From positions 1 to 7,899 of the forward strand of contig CALZAP010000049.1 of NCBI GenBank assembly GCA_945614335.1: a stretch of DNA of 7,899 nucleotides, written 5' to 3'. How positions within the stretch are numbered: position 1 is the stretch's first letter; every line of letters starts with the position of its first letter. The notes beneath the pieces are model-generated. The model worked only from the letters and a program-made list of their open reading frames with translations. It had not been told where the DNA came from and did not search any database. Positions 1-6,265 of the stretch are shown in pieces. The position numbers and the translations under genes were made by a program. Source of the DNA: an uncultured Prevotella sp. GTDB lineage: Bacteria > Bacteroidota > Bacteroidia > Bacteroidales > Bacteroidaceae.

Positions 1-893
1 CCTGCAGTCTGCAGCATCTCGTCCATGTCGCTCGACAGTGGACTTGCGTCATTTGGTATTGGAGTGGGATTGGTCTGTATCACACCGTCTACAACCCACA
101 GAGGCTCCTGGTTGCCAAGGATAGTGGAAGTACCACGTATTCGAATCTTCGGTGTACCACCCACCTTGCCTGTGGTGTTCACCACCGATACTCCTGGGAT
201 AACACCTTGCAGCATCTGGTCAATGCTTGATTCGTTGGCTATTTTTATGTCCTCTGCCTTTACCTGTGATACGGCACCTACATACTGCCCGCGGTTGTAT
301 GTACCATATCCAGTCACAACCACGTCGTCAATAAGATGGCTGTCCTCCTCCATCACTACGTTGATGCGGCTCTGTCCCTTGTAGGCCACTTCCTTGTTTT
401 TCATTCCGATGAACGAATAGCAGATGGTTCCCTTTGAAACTCCACGTGCGTTCAGATGATATGTTCCGTCGCTACTTGTGGTGGTACCATAATTGTTCTC
501 GATAAACTTAATGGTAACACCTGGCAGGGGATTGCCATTGGCATCGGTAACGACACCTACTACGTAACCGTCAATTTTCGAATCAGATCTTTTTTTGTCT
601 TGCTGAACGATGATGGTGTTTTTGTCAAATTTGAATGTGAAGCCTGTCGACGACAACATGCGCTTCAACACTTCTCCTACTGGCTCGTTGGATGCCTTGA
701 TGGTAATGTCGCCCATCGACTCGAGCTGTGAATTACTGTACACGAAGTCAAGTCCGGTCTGTTTACTGATTGTCCTTAGGACCTGTGAGACGGGAGTACT
801 CGTGAAGTTGAGGTTGACTTTCTGATGTTGTGCCCTTATGCTTAAGGCTACAAACAACAGAAGCACGAATAATAATTGTTTTTCTCTTCTCAT
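1..893 (-). CDS. SusC/RagA-type TonB-dependent outer-membrane receptor with STN domain (partial, N-terminal 297 residues)
   Basis: This frame is open from an ATG at 893 to the left edge with no stop, so the C-terminal part (rest of the plug and the whole beta-barrel) lies outside the window. Residues 1-21 form a signal peptide (MRREKQ, then a hydrophobic run, then IRAQ). Residues 24-97 fit an STN domain and end in KNTIIVQ. Residues 108-182 fit the carboxypeptidase-regulatory-like beta domain common in SusC proteins (GVVTDANGNPLPGV). A TonB-box-like stretch, DDVVVTGYGT, sits at 189-198. The plug begins after it, with the typical KIRIRGTSTI (249-258) and PLWVVDGV (264-271). The family imports glycans or other large ligands across the outer membrane using TonB energy, usually with a SusD lipoprotein encoded next to it; here that would lie beyond the left edge. 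The STN domain marks it as a signalling receptor, matching the FecR gene 25 nt upstream. The substrate cannot be told from this part. Confidence 0.95.
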   Translation of the reverse strand, partial: MRREKQLLFVLLLFVALSIRAQHQKVNLNFTSTPVSQVLRTISKQTGLDFVYSNSQLESMGDITIKASNEPVGEVLKRMLSSTGFTFKFDKNTIIVQQDKKRSDSKIDGYVVGVVTDANGNPLPGVTIKFIENNYGTTTSSDGTYHLNARGVSKGTICYSFIGMKNKEVAYKGQSRINVVMEEDSHLIDDVVVTGYGTYNRGQYVGAVSQVKAEDIKIANESSIDQMLQGVIPGVSVVNTTGKVGGTPKIRIRGTSTILGNQEPLWVVDGVIQTNPTPIPNDASPLSSDMDEMLQTA

Positions 894-918
894 AATATCA
901 TTTGTGTTGAAATTTATA

Positions 919-2094
919 TTATCTTACTATTATCGTATTGCCTTTAACAAAAAACTCAACTACCGTAGTCGATTCTATTCGTTTCAGAATGTCTACGGGA
1001 TTAGAGAAACGTGAGAGTATGCCAGTGAATTTTTGATGTTTCACAGCCTCGTTGTCAAACTTCACGTCGATTCCATACCATTGCGAGAGGCGTGTCATGA
1101 TGAGCTCTATCGACTCGTTTTCAAACACGAACTTCCCGTCTTTCCATGCCGTATATAAATATGTGTCGACCTCTGTCACCTTTGATGTGCTTCCGTCATC
1201 GTGAACGCAGATCTTTTGGTTAGGCGTCAGCATGGCACACGTTTCGCCCTTTGCCCTACATTCCACGCTGCCTTCCACAAGTGTGGTCTCGACATGTTTC
1301 GGATCGTAGGCGTTTACATTGAACGAAGTGCCGTGTACTACAATGTCGACACCCGACGATGTGCTTACCATAAATTTCCTTTCGGCATCGTGTGCCACCT
1401 CGAAATACGCCTCGCCTTTCAGGAACACCTGACGCGTCGCTCCTGCGAATGTGGTGGGGAATAGCAGCTCGCTGGCAGAGTTGAGCATCACCTTGGTGCC
1501 GTCCGACAGCCTTAGTGAGTAATATCCGCATTGTGGAATCTTTACTGTCGTCTTTGTGTCTACTGCGGCCTTTAGATTAGAGAAGTCGAGTAGTCCGTCT
1601 TCCTCTGTTATCTGCTCCGCCATCTTTTCTTTTTCCCTGTCGCTGGTCTTGCTTACTACGTTGTTTTCCACATCTATTGTCTCTCCATCGGCAGTCATGA
1701 TTGTTGCCGCCATAGCCGGAACTTTCACTTCCATGGCCTCCACTTCAGCCAAAGGCATCTCCTTGGGCGAGGTGAAGTGTACGTAAGCCGCCGTGACAGA
1801 GACCATGAGGGCAACAACAGCCGCCGCCGACCATGCCACGATTTTTCTCACACGGCGATGTCTCTCTGCCTGTTGCTGTCTTGTAATGTGGTCGAGCAGT
1901 TTTTTTCGCGCCATTGCCACCTTCTCTGCACTTGGAGTCTTTGAGTGTGTGGAGTGCCACAGTCGTTTGTAACTCTCAAACTCCTTGCGGTTTGTCTCAT
2001 CGGCTTCTATCCACTGCTTCAACTGCTTGAGCAGTTCCTCAGTGCATTCGCCTCCGAGAATTCTGTTGATAAGTATAATATCTTTTTCTTCCAT
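919..2094 (-). CDS. FecR-family anti-sigma factor, inner-membrane signal transducer
   Basis: This 391-residue protein has the standard Bacteroidota FecR layout. Residues 1-84 form a cytoplasmic, helical N-terminal anti-sigma part (LINRILGGECTEELLKQLKQWIE). One membrane segment lies at about 85-107. The FecR domain proper spans about 186-282 (LRLSDGTKVMLNSASELLFP, FLKGEAYFEVAHD, VVHGTSFNVNAY, TTLVEGSVE). A C-terminal STN-like domain (DUF4974 / FecR_C type) occupies 318-391 and ends GNTIIVR. In this family the N-terminal region binds the ECF sigma factor, and the periplasmic part receives the signal from the STN domain of the receptor. The gene starts the fecR-susC operon (25 nt to the receptor ATG) and is divergent from the sigma gene, with 140 nt between starts. 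The ATG at 2094 is preceded by an A-rich stretch and no clear Shine-Dalgarno, as is usual in this phylum. No perfect TAnnTTTG box was found upstream, so it may use an ECF-dependent promoter. Confidence 0.95.
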   Translation of the reverse strand: MEEKDIILINRILGGECTEELLKQLKQWIEADETNRKEFESYKRLWHSTHSKTPSAEKVAMARKKLLDHITRQQQAERHRRVRKIVAWSAAAVVALMVSVTAAYVHFTSPKEMPLAEVEAMEVKVPAMAATIMTADGETIDVENNVVSKTSDREKEKMAEQITEEDGLLDFSNLKAAVDTKTTVKIPQCGYYSLRLSDGTKVMLNSASELLFPTTFAGATRQVFLKGEAYFEVAHDAERKFMVSTSSGVDIVVHGTSFNVNAYDPKHVETTLVEGSVECRAKGETCAMLTPNQKICVHDDGSTSKVTEVDTYLYTAWKDGKFVFENESIELIMTRLSQWYGIDVKFDNEAVKHQKFTGILSRFSNPVDILKRIESTTVVEFFVKGNTIIVR

Positions 2095-2166
2095 TTCGTT
2101 GTTTTTAATGCTTTTTCATAGTCAAAACACTTAATAAAAGCAAAATCCCTATTCAAAATCTGACTT

Positions 2167-2201
2167 TTTGCAAATAAAATCGTTTTTTTTGTGTAATTTT
2201 G
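2167..2201 (+). promoter_or_regulatory. Putative Bacteroidota-type promoter for the ECF sigma gene
   Basis: The -7 box at 2194-2201 (TAATTTTG) is a perfect match to the TAnnTTTG consensus of Bacteroides primary-sigma promoters. A TTTG at 2167-2170 could be the -33 element, but the 23-nt spacer is longer than the usual 19-21 nt. A start a few bases after 2201 would give a leader of about 30 nt before the ATG at 2235. If correct, the sigma gene is read by the housekeeping sigma factor rather than only by itself. Confidence 0.55.
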
Positions 2202-2234
2202 CAGCCAAGAGAGAAGAATTTGTAATAAATCAGC

Positions 2235-2873
2235 ATGCCAGCAATGGATTTCCGGAACAACGAACATATCCTTGCCGACTCATTGAGGGAAGGTGACAAG
2301 AAGGCGTATGAGTATGTTTTCGACACATACTACACGTCGCTTGTTGACTATGCATGGAGAATTCTCCACGACGAGGAAGCGGCGGAGGACATCGTCCAGT
2401 CGCTGTTCCTGAAAATGTATGAGGAGCGTGAAACTCTTTCTTTCTCCCCGCCTATAAAGCCATACCTTTTTTCATCAGTCTACAAGCGTTGCCTTAACGA
2501 GCTAAGGCACAAGAAGGTGGTGGACGCCTTTGTAGACAAAAGCCTCACCGACTTCTATTCTCGCCAGGTGATACAGACGCCTGATGAGGAAATAAACATG
2601 CGGATGAAAGAGGTGAAGAAATATCTCGACGAGGCCGTGGATGCACTGCCTATGAAATGCCGCGACATCTACAGGCTTAAATACGAACAAGGCTTGTCAA
2701 ACGCCGAGATTGCAGAGATGTATGCCATCTCTCCAAAAACCGTTGAGGCACAAACGACCAAGGCCCTTTCCCGATTGAGAAAGGACCTTGAGTGGCTGTT
2801 GTTTGCCGTTACCGCCTTGAATGCCGGTTACGACGACATCATTTCTCAGTTTGCAATGCAAGTGCCTGCCTGA
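2235..2873 (+). CDS. ECF-type RNA polymerase sigma-70 factor (RpoE-like)
   Basis: The 212-residue product has both ECF domains. Sigma region 2 spans about 20-92, with FDTYYTSLVDYAWRIL followed by the EEAAEDIVQSLFLKMYE core-binding and -10-binding stretch. Sigma region 4 spans about 128-185, where LDEAVDALPMKCRDIYRLKY leads into the helix-turn-helix LSNAEIAEMYAISPKTVEAQ. The tail at 186-212 (EWLLFAVTALNAGYDD and on) goes a little beyond a minimal ECF factor. It should direct RNA polymerase to the fecR-susC promoter when released by the FecR protein encoded divergently. The start at 2235 is chosen because it gives the longest frame; an in-frame ATG three codons later (2244) is an equal candidate, and neither has a strong ribosome-binding site, though an AGAGAGAAG run lies about 20 nt upstream. 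The 3' end overlaps the convergent S41 protease gene by 35 nt. Confidence 0.95.
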   Translation: MPAMDFRNNEHILADSLREGDKKAYEYVFDTYYTSLVDYAWRILHDEEAAEDIVQSLFLKMYEERETLSFSPPIKPYLFSSVYKRCLNELRHKKVVDAFVDKSLTDFYSRQVIQTPDEEINMRMKEVKKYLDEAVDALPMKCRDIYRLKYEQGLSNAEIAEMYAISPKTVEAQTTKALSRLRKDLEWLLFAVTALNAGYDDIISQFAMQVPA

Positions 2874-4065
2874 GAGCGTTGTTGCGCTCGTTCATTACCC
2901 TGATAAAACAATCATTACCATAGAGATATCTGCCTACAAGAGCTTTTAGCTGCAACGCCACATAGTCCTTTGTTTTCGCCATGTCGTCGTCGTTTCGCTC
3001 GTAACCAAGCTCGTCGGCTTTTGCTAATACCTTATTAAATATAGAGAGAGAATCAAAATTTTTTATGAAGTTTTCTTCAGTACTGTACATCTGATGAAGT
3101 TCCGTGTCATTCTCCTGTGCGTAAGTGCGGGCAATGAGCGTCTGCACACCGCTGAAGGTGATGAGGTTGTACCACATCGACGAGCGGTGGAGAGTGTCGG
3201 GCGCCACCTCTATGTCGGGCTTTACTCCCCAGTCGGTTTTGTTGCCGGAAGCATACGGCTTTTGTATGCACACTCCCTTAGGCGTGAAATAACGTGCTAC
3301 GGTGATGCGCAATGCTGACCCGTCGGCAAAGGGCAGTGTCTCCTGTATCAGTCCCTTACCAAAGCTCCGCGTGCCTGTTATTACAGCCCTGCCGTGGTCT
3401 TGCAAGGCGGCTGCTAACAACTCTGCTGCCGATTTCGTTCCACTGCCAATGAGCACCGTGAGCCTGCCTTTTTCAAACATTCCCTTGCGACTGGTCTTAA
3501 ACACCTCTTCGGGCACATTTCTCCCGCGTGCAGTAAACACGGTGAGGTCTTTCGCAAGAAACTCGTCGGCTATCTCTACTGCCTTGTCCACCAGTCCGCC
3601 GCCATTCTGCTGCAGGTCGATTATCAGCGACTTCATGCCCTGCTTCTTTAACTTTCCGAGAGCCTCACGCATCTCGTCGGCACTGGTCTGCCCAAACATG
3701 GAGAGCGAGATGTAGCCAGTGGCTTTGTCTGCCATATATACTGCGTTTACACAGCGTGGAGCCTCAGCATTGGCGTCGGTCTTATGCTGTACTGTTTGAG
3801 GTTTTCCTTCAGACTGTGGCATGCTGTCACCGAATATCATCTCACCTTGCTTCGCGCTTACAGGAGGAAGATACTCCGAAAAGGTGTCGAGAGACTTCAT
3901 CATGTTTGAAATCTGATAATCAACAAACTTTGCCTTGTCAACAGAATCCACATAGAGATTCATCACGGCATACATCGTCATGTTTAGTTTCTCCTCAGGA
4001 GTCGTTTGGGCCATGCCGGCCAATGAGGTTGCCATGAAGACAACAGCGGGAAATAATCTTTTCAT
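2839..4065 (-). CDS. Secreted S41-family (C-terminal-processing-type) serine protease lacking a PDZ domain
   Basis: This 408-residue protein begins with a signal peptide (cleavage near MAQ, residue 20), so it acts in the periplasm or outside. Residues 24-68 match the N-terminal helical part of CTP proteases (LYVDSV, then LDTFSEYLPP in place of the usual LDPHSxYI). The peptidase core runs from about 116 to 290: GYISLSMFG, LIIDLQQNGGGLVDKAVEIADEFL, then VLIGSGTKSAAELLAAALQD, then GTRSFGKGLIQ. By alignment to the Prc/CtpA motif, Ser212 (KSAAE) is the nucleophile and Lys237 (FGKG) the general base, with the family's 25-residue spacing. The final Ser of the usual SASASE motif is Ala here. Only about 47 residues join the N-terminal part to the core, where family members normally carry a PDZ domain of 80-90 residues. 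Residues 291-408 form a C-terminal extension of unknown role. Its target is unknown. A possible ribosome-binding AGGA lies 11 nt before the ATG. Confidence 0.9.
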   Translation of the reverse strand: MKRLFPAVVFMATSLAGMAQTTPEEKLNMTMYAVMNLYVDSVDKAKFVDYQISNMMKSLDTFSEYLPPVSAKQGEMIFGDSMPQSEGKPQTVQHKTDANAEAPRCVNAVYMADKATGYISLSMFGQTSADEMREALGKLKKQGMKSLIIDLQQNGGGLVDKAVEIADEFLAKDLTVFTARGRNVPEEVFKTSRKGMFEKGRLTVLIGSGTKSAAELLAAALQDHGRAVITGTRSFGKGLIQETLPFADGSALRITVARYFTPKGVCIQKPYASGNKTDWGVKPDIEVAPDTLHRSSMWYNLITFSGVQTLIARTYAQENDTELHQMYSTEENFIKNFDSLSIFNKVLAKADELGYERNDDDMAKTKDYVALQLKALVGRYLYGNDCFIRVMNERNNALRQALALQTEK

Positions 4066-4095
4066 GCAGTGTTTTTTCCTATACTACACTACTGA

Positions 4096-4103
4096 CAAAT
4101 GTA
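4096..4103 (-). promoter_or_regulatory. Putative -7 box of the S41 protease promoter
   Basis: Read on the minus strand this is TACATTTG, a perfect TAnnTTTG -7 box. It lies 30 nt before the protease ATG, giving a leader of roughly 25 nt. The -33 region, about 20 nt further upstream, holds only a T-run (complement of 4123-4128) rather than a clear TTTG. Confidence 0.5.
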
Positions 4104-4157
4104 ACCCTATGCCATTTTGCCTAAAAAACGTTAATCGGAAATTATTGTCATTTTTTC

Positions 4158-4188
4158 TTTTCTGTATGAAATATTAGCATTAATTTTG
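4158..4188 (+). promoter_or_regulatory. Putative promoter of the DUF4369-thioredoxin gene, giving a very short leader
   Basis: TAATTTTG at 4181-4188 is a perfect TAnnTTTG -7 box. TTTC at 4158-4161 with a 19-nt spacer is a possible weak -33 element. The ATG at 4202 is only 13 nt after the box, so the leader would be about 10 nt, leaving little room for a Shine-Dalgarno site; the bases between are A-rich. Confidence 0.5.
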
Positions 4189-4201
4189 CACAAAAAATAC
4201 A

Positions 4202-5362
4202 ATGAAACAGCTCGCAACAATAGCATTGTGGTTCGTGTGCTCCATGGCCACAGCACAAAATTTCACCCTCAGGGGAAACGTCAACACCAACGACTACGAC
4301 GGACTCGCCATCCGCCTCGTGAAACTCCATCCTGCCGACCGCAGTCTCAACACCATTGTTGACAGCGCACGCATCGAGAACGGGCATTTCCGTTTCTCCT
4401 TCCCGGTGGAAACTCCTTTCCTGGCGTCGCTCGCCTTGCCGACAAAAGACAACTATCACTTCTACGGTCTGCCCGAGACCATGTGTATAGCAGAGCCCGG
4501 CAATGTAGCCATAAGTTATTCCGCCTCAGATCCGTATAGCGTAACCCTAAGCGGCGGGAAACTAAACAACGACTACGACGCCACCATACTTTCGCGCGAT
4601 AGAGAAGTGCGACTGAAATTAAAAACTATGATGGAAACACGCAACGCGCAGGAACAAACCACACCTTATTCTCCAGAACAGGAACAGGCTTACGGCGACA
4701 GTCTTCGAAGCCTTTATGCCAGCATGTGCCCCGCCTATCACGACTTCATCGCTCGCAACATAAGTAACGACGTGGGAGCCACGTTGTTTTTCTATCATCA
4801 AAACGACTTCCCCGAGACATTGTACAAGAGTCTGAAGGCAAAGGTACGCAGCGACTATGCCGCCTGCCACGACAGCATCATGAAAGCCAAGGAGTTGGCA
4901 AGACATATGGAAGACTCCATACGCTCAGCCACACACAATGGTGCCCGCTATGCCGATTTCACCTCTCTCACTCCCGACGGCAAGTCAGTCGCCCTCTCAG
5001 ACCTCCTCAAGCCACGACGAGTCCTGCTTCTCGACTTTTGGGCTTCGTGGTGTGGTCCGTGCCGAATGGAGATACCGGAAATAAAGAAGCTTTACGAAAA
5101 GTATCACGACAAGGGATTTGATGTGGTCAGCGTGTCGCTCGACACCAAGCGCGAGTCATGGACCAAAGCCCTTGAGGCCGAACAGATGCCATGGCCGCAG
5201 CTCTCAACTCTCGAAGGCTTCAAGTCAAAGTCTGCCCAAGCCTATGCCGTGCACGCCATTCCCTTTGTAGTCCTCATCTCCGGAGATGGCATAATGTTGC
5301 AGGTAAATATCCACGGCCAGTTGCTGGAGAAAGCTATAGAAGAGGCTTTAATACGGCAGTGA
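4202..5362 (+). CDS. Secreted thiol-disulfide oxidoreductase: DUF4369 plus TlpA/ResA-type thioredoxin domain
   Basis: This 386-residue protein has a signal peptide at 1-19 (ends ATAQ). Residues 20-115 are a beta-rich DUF4369-type domain (FTLRGNV, DSARIENGHFRFSF), a module known almost only from Bacteroidota. A charged, mostly helical linker covers about 120-248. The thioredoxin domain covers 250-386: ADFTSLTPDGKSVALSDL, then LLLDFWASWCGPCRMEIPEI with redox cysteines 284 and 287, and a cis-proline at 354 (HAIPF). The WCGPC site and the TlpA/ResA layout point to a periplasmic thiol reductase or redox partner facing the envelope. Three more cysteines (95, 176, 222) occur in the mature protein. 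It is transcribed alone: divergent from the S41 protease gene (136-nt spacer) and convergent with the dipeptidase gene (55-nt gap). Many Bacteroidales carry several paralogues, so the exact substrate cannot be assigned. Confidence 0.93.
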   Translation: MKQLATIALWFVCSMATAQNFTLRGNVNTNDYDGLAIRLVKLHPADRSLNTIVDSARIENGHFRFSFPVETPFLASLALPTKDNYHFYGLPETMCIAEPGNVAISYSASDPYSVTLSGGKLNNDYDATILSRDREVRLKLKTMMETRNAQEQTTPYSPEQEQAYGDSLRSLYASMCPAYHDFIARNISNDVGATLFFYHQNDFPETLYKSLKAKVRSDYAACHDSIMKAKELARHMEDSIRSATHNGARYADFTSLTPDGKSVALSDLLKPRRVLLLDFWASWCGPCRMEIPEIKKLYEKYHDKGFDVVSVSLDTKRESWTKALEAEQMPWPQLSTLEGFKSKSAQAYAVHAIPFVVLISGDGIMLQVNIHGQLLEKAIEEALIRQ

Positions 5363-5417
5363 AGGAGCGCTGCTTGTGCAAATGACGATTCAGACTGGCT
5401 GATGACCTTTGCGTCAA

Positions 5418-6182
5418 TTAGTTTGCGAGCGACTTACGGGCTATTGGGAATGTGAAGTAGGTGTTGGGGAAGGGCTCGTCCAAAAGAGTGAAGTGCCACC
5501 ACTCGCAGTCGTAGGGCTTGAAACCGTGTGAGGTCATGGCCTTCTGGAGTATCATTCGGTTGTCGTATTGTTGTTGGGTGATAGGCCTGTAGGCGCCAAT
5601 CTCCTGTCCAGGAAGGACGTCGGGATGTGAGGCAACGCCAAAGTAGTCGTAGGTGCAACCCATGTCCACCTCTTTCTCTAATTGCATGTCGAAGATGGTG
5701 AGGTCGATGGTGCTTCCTCGGGTGTGTCCCGATTTCTCGGCAATATAGTCCTGTGGCACAAGCACAGCCTTGTCGAGTTCGGGATAGAAATACTGCTTCA
5801 TGATGGTGTCGTTGACATCCTTTGCCCATGCCATGAAGTAATCCACTGCCTTCTGAGGGCGATAGCCGTCGAAGATCTTCAGTCGATAGCCTTGTTTGAT
5901 GAGGTCGTCGCTCACCTTCTTGAGTGAGTCGGCAGCCTGGCGGGTGAGTATGGCTATCGGTTCGTCGTAACCGGGAATGCGGCGACCAATGAAGTTATAT
6001 GTACTGTAGTAGCGGATTTCGAGAATGGCATCCGGCACTACATCCGTGAGGACGACAAACTGCGAGGCATCCTCCTCGGGAGCCTTCGCCTTCTTGTCGT
6101 CGTTGTCAGAGCAACCCCAAAAGATTGCGCATAGCAGGCTGCAAAGAAGGGTTGCATGAAATTTAATAATTACGTCTTTCAT
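5418..6182 (-). CDS. VanX/DdpX-family D-alanyl-D-alanine dipeptidase (peptidase M15D), predicted lipoprotein
   Basis: The 254-residue product has the M15D zinc-site motifs. SGHTRGSTIDLTIFD at 151-165 supplies zinc ligands His153 and Asp160. EWWHF at 227-231 supplies catalytic Glu227 and ligand His230. FDGYRP at 104-109 holds Arg108, equivalent to the catalytic arginine of VanX. The family hydrolyses free D-Ala-D-Ala; roles range from vancomycin resistance (VanX) to recycling of cell-wall dipeptide as nutrient (DdpX, PcgL). The N-terminus is a hydrophobic signal followed by Cys24 (FWGC) and the acidic stretch SDNDD, which fits a lipoprotein with the acidic signal often seen on Bacteroidota surface lipoproteins. 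It is therefore predicted outside the cytoplasm, unlike VanX, which is cytoplasmic. No vanH/vanA-like ligase is nearby, so resistance is unlikely. It lies 83 nt after the hydrolase gene with no good promoter between, so the two are probably cotranscribed. Confidence 0.92.
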   Translation of the reverse strand: MKDVIIKFHATLLCSLLCAIFWGCSDNDDKKAKAPEEDASQFVVLTDVVPDAILEIRYYSTYNFIGRRIPGYDEPIAILTRQAADSLKKVSDDLIKQGYRLKIFDGYRPQKAVDYFMAWAKDVNDTIMKQYFYPELDKAVLVPQDYIAEKSGHTRGSTIDLTIFDMQLEKEVDMGCTYDYFGVASHPDVLPGQEIGAYRPITQQQYDNRMILQKAMTSHGFKPYDCEWWHFTLLDEPFPNTYFTFPIARKSLAN

Positions 6183-6265
6183 ATTATTCTATTAAAATTT
6201 TTAGTCAAAGAATCCCAACGACCTCACTGCGTCGATGGCATTGTGACTACTATGATGTCAGAAAA

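Noticed and set aside
456..825. Plus-strand open frames opposite the SusC-like gene
   Set aside because: They are antisense to a frame with clear STN, regulatory-like and plug motifs, and their translations show no domain.
2095..2166. Promoter for fecR built from the CAAAA motifs at 2123, 2141 and 2154
   Set aside because: On the minus strand these give TTTTG, but none has the TA at the right distance for a -7 box, and the sequence is AT-rich enough for such runs to occur by chance.
3302..3715. 137-codon plus-strand open frame inside the S41 protease region
   Set aside because: It is antisense to the catalytic core, and its Ser/Pro-rich translation is a by-product of the codons on the other strand.
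5363..5417. Terminator in the convergent gap between the thioredoxin and dipeptidase genes
   Set aside because: Only a 5-bp GCAAA/TTTGC pairing with a long loop and a 4-bp TCAG/CTGA pairing were found, with no T-run.
5418..6182. Vancomycin-resistance cluster
   Set aside because: Only the dipeptidase is present. No D-Ala-D-Lac ligase, VanH-like dehydrogenase or VanRS pair is nearby, and the protein carries an export signal.
6183..6265. Separate promoter for the dipeptidase gene
   Set aside because: The only TTTG (6206-6209, minus) would place its -7 box over the start codon, and no TAnnTTTG box was found.
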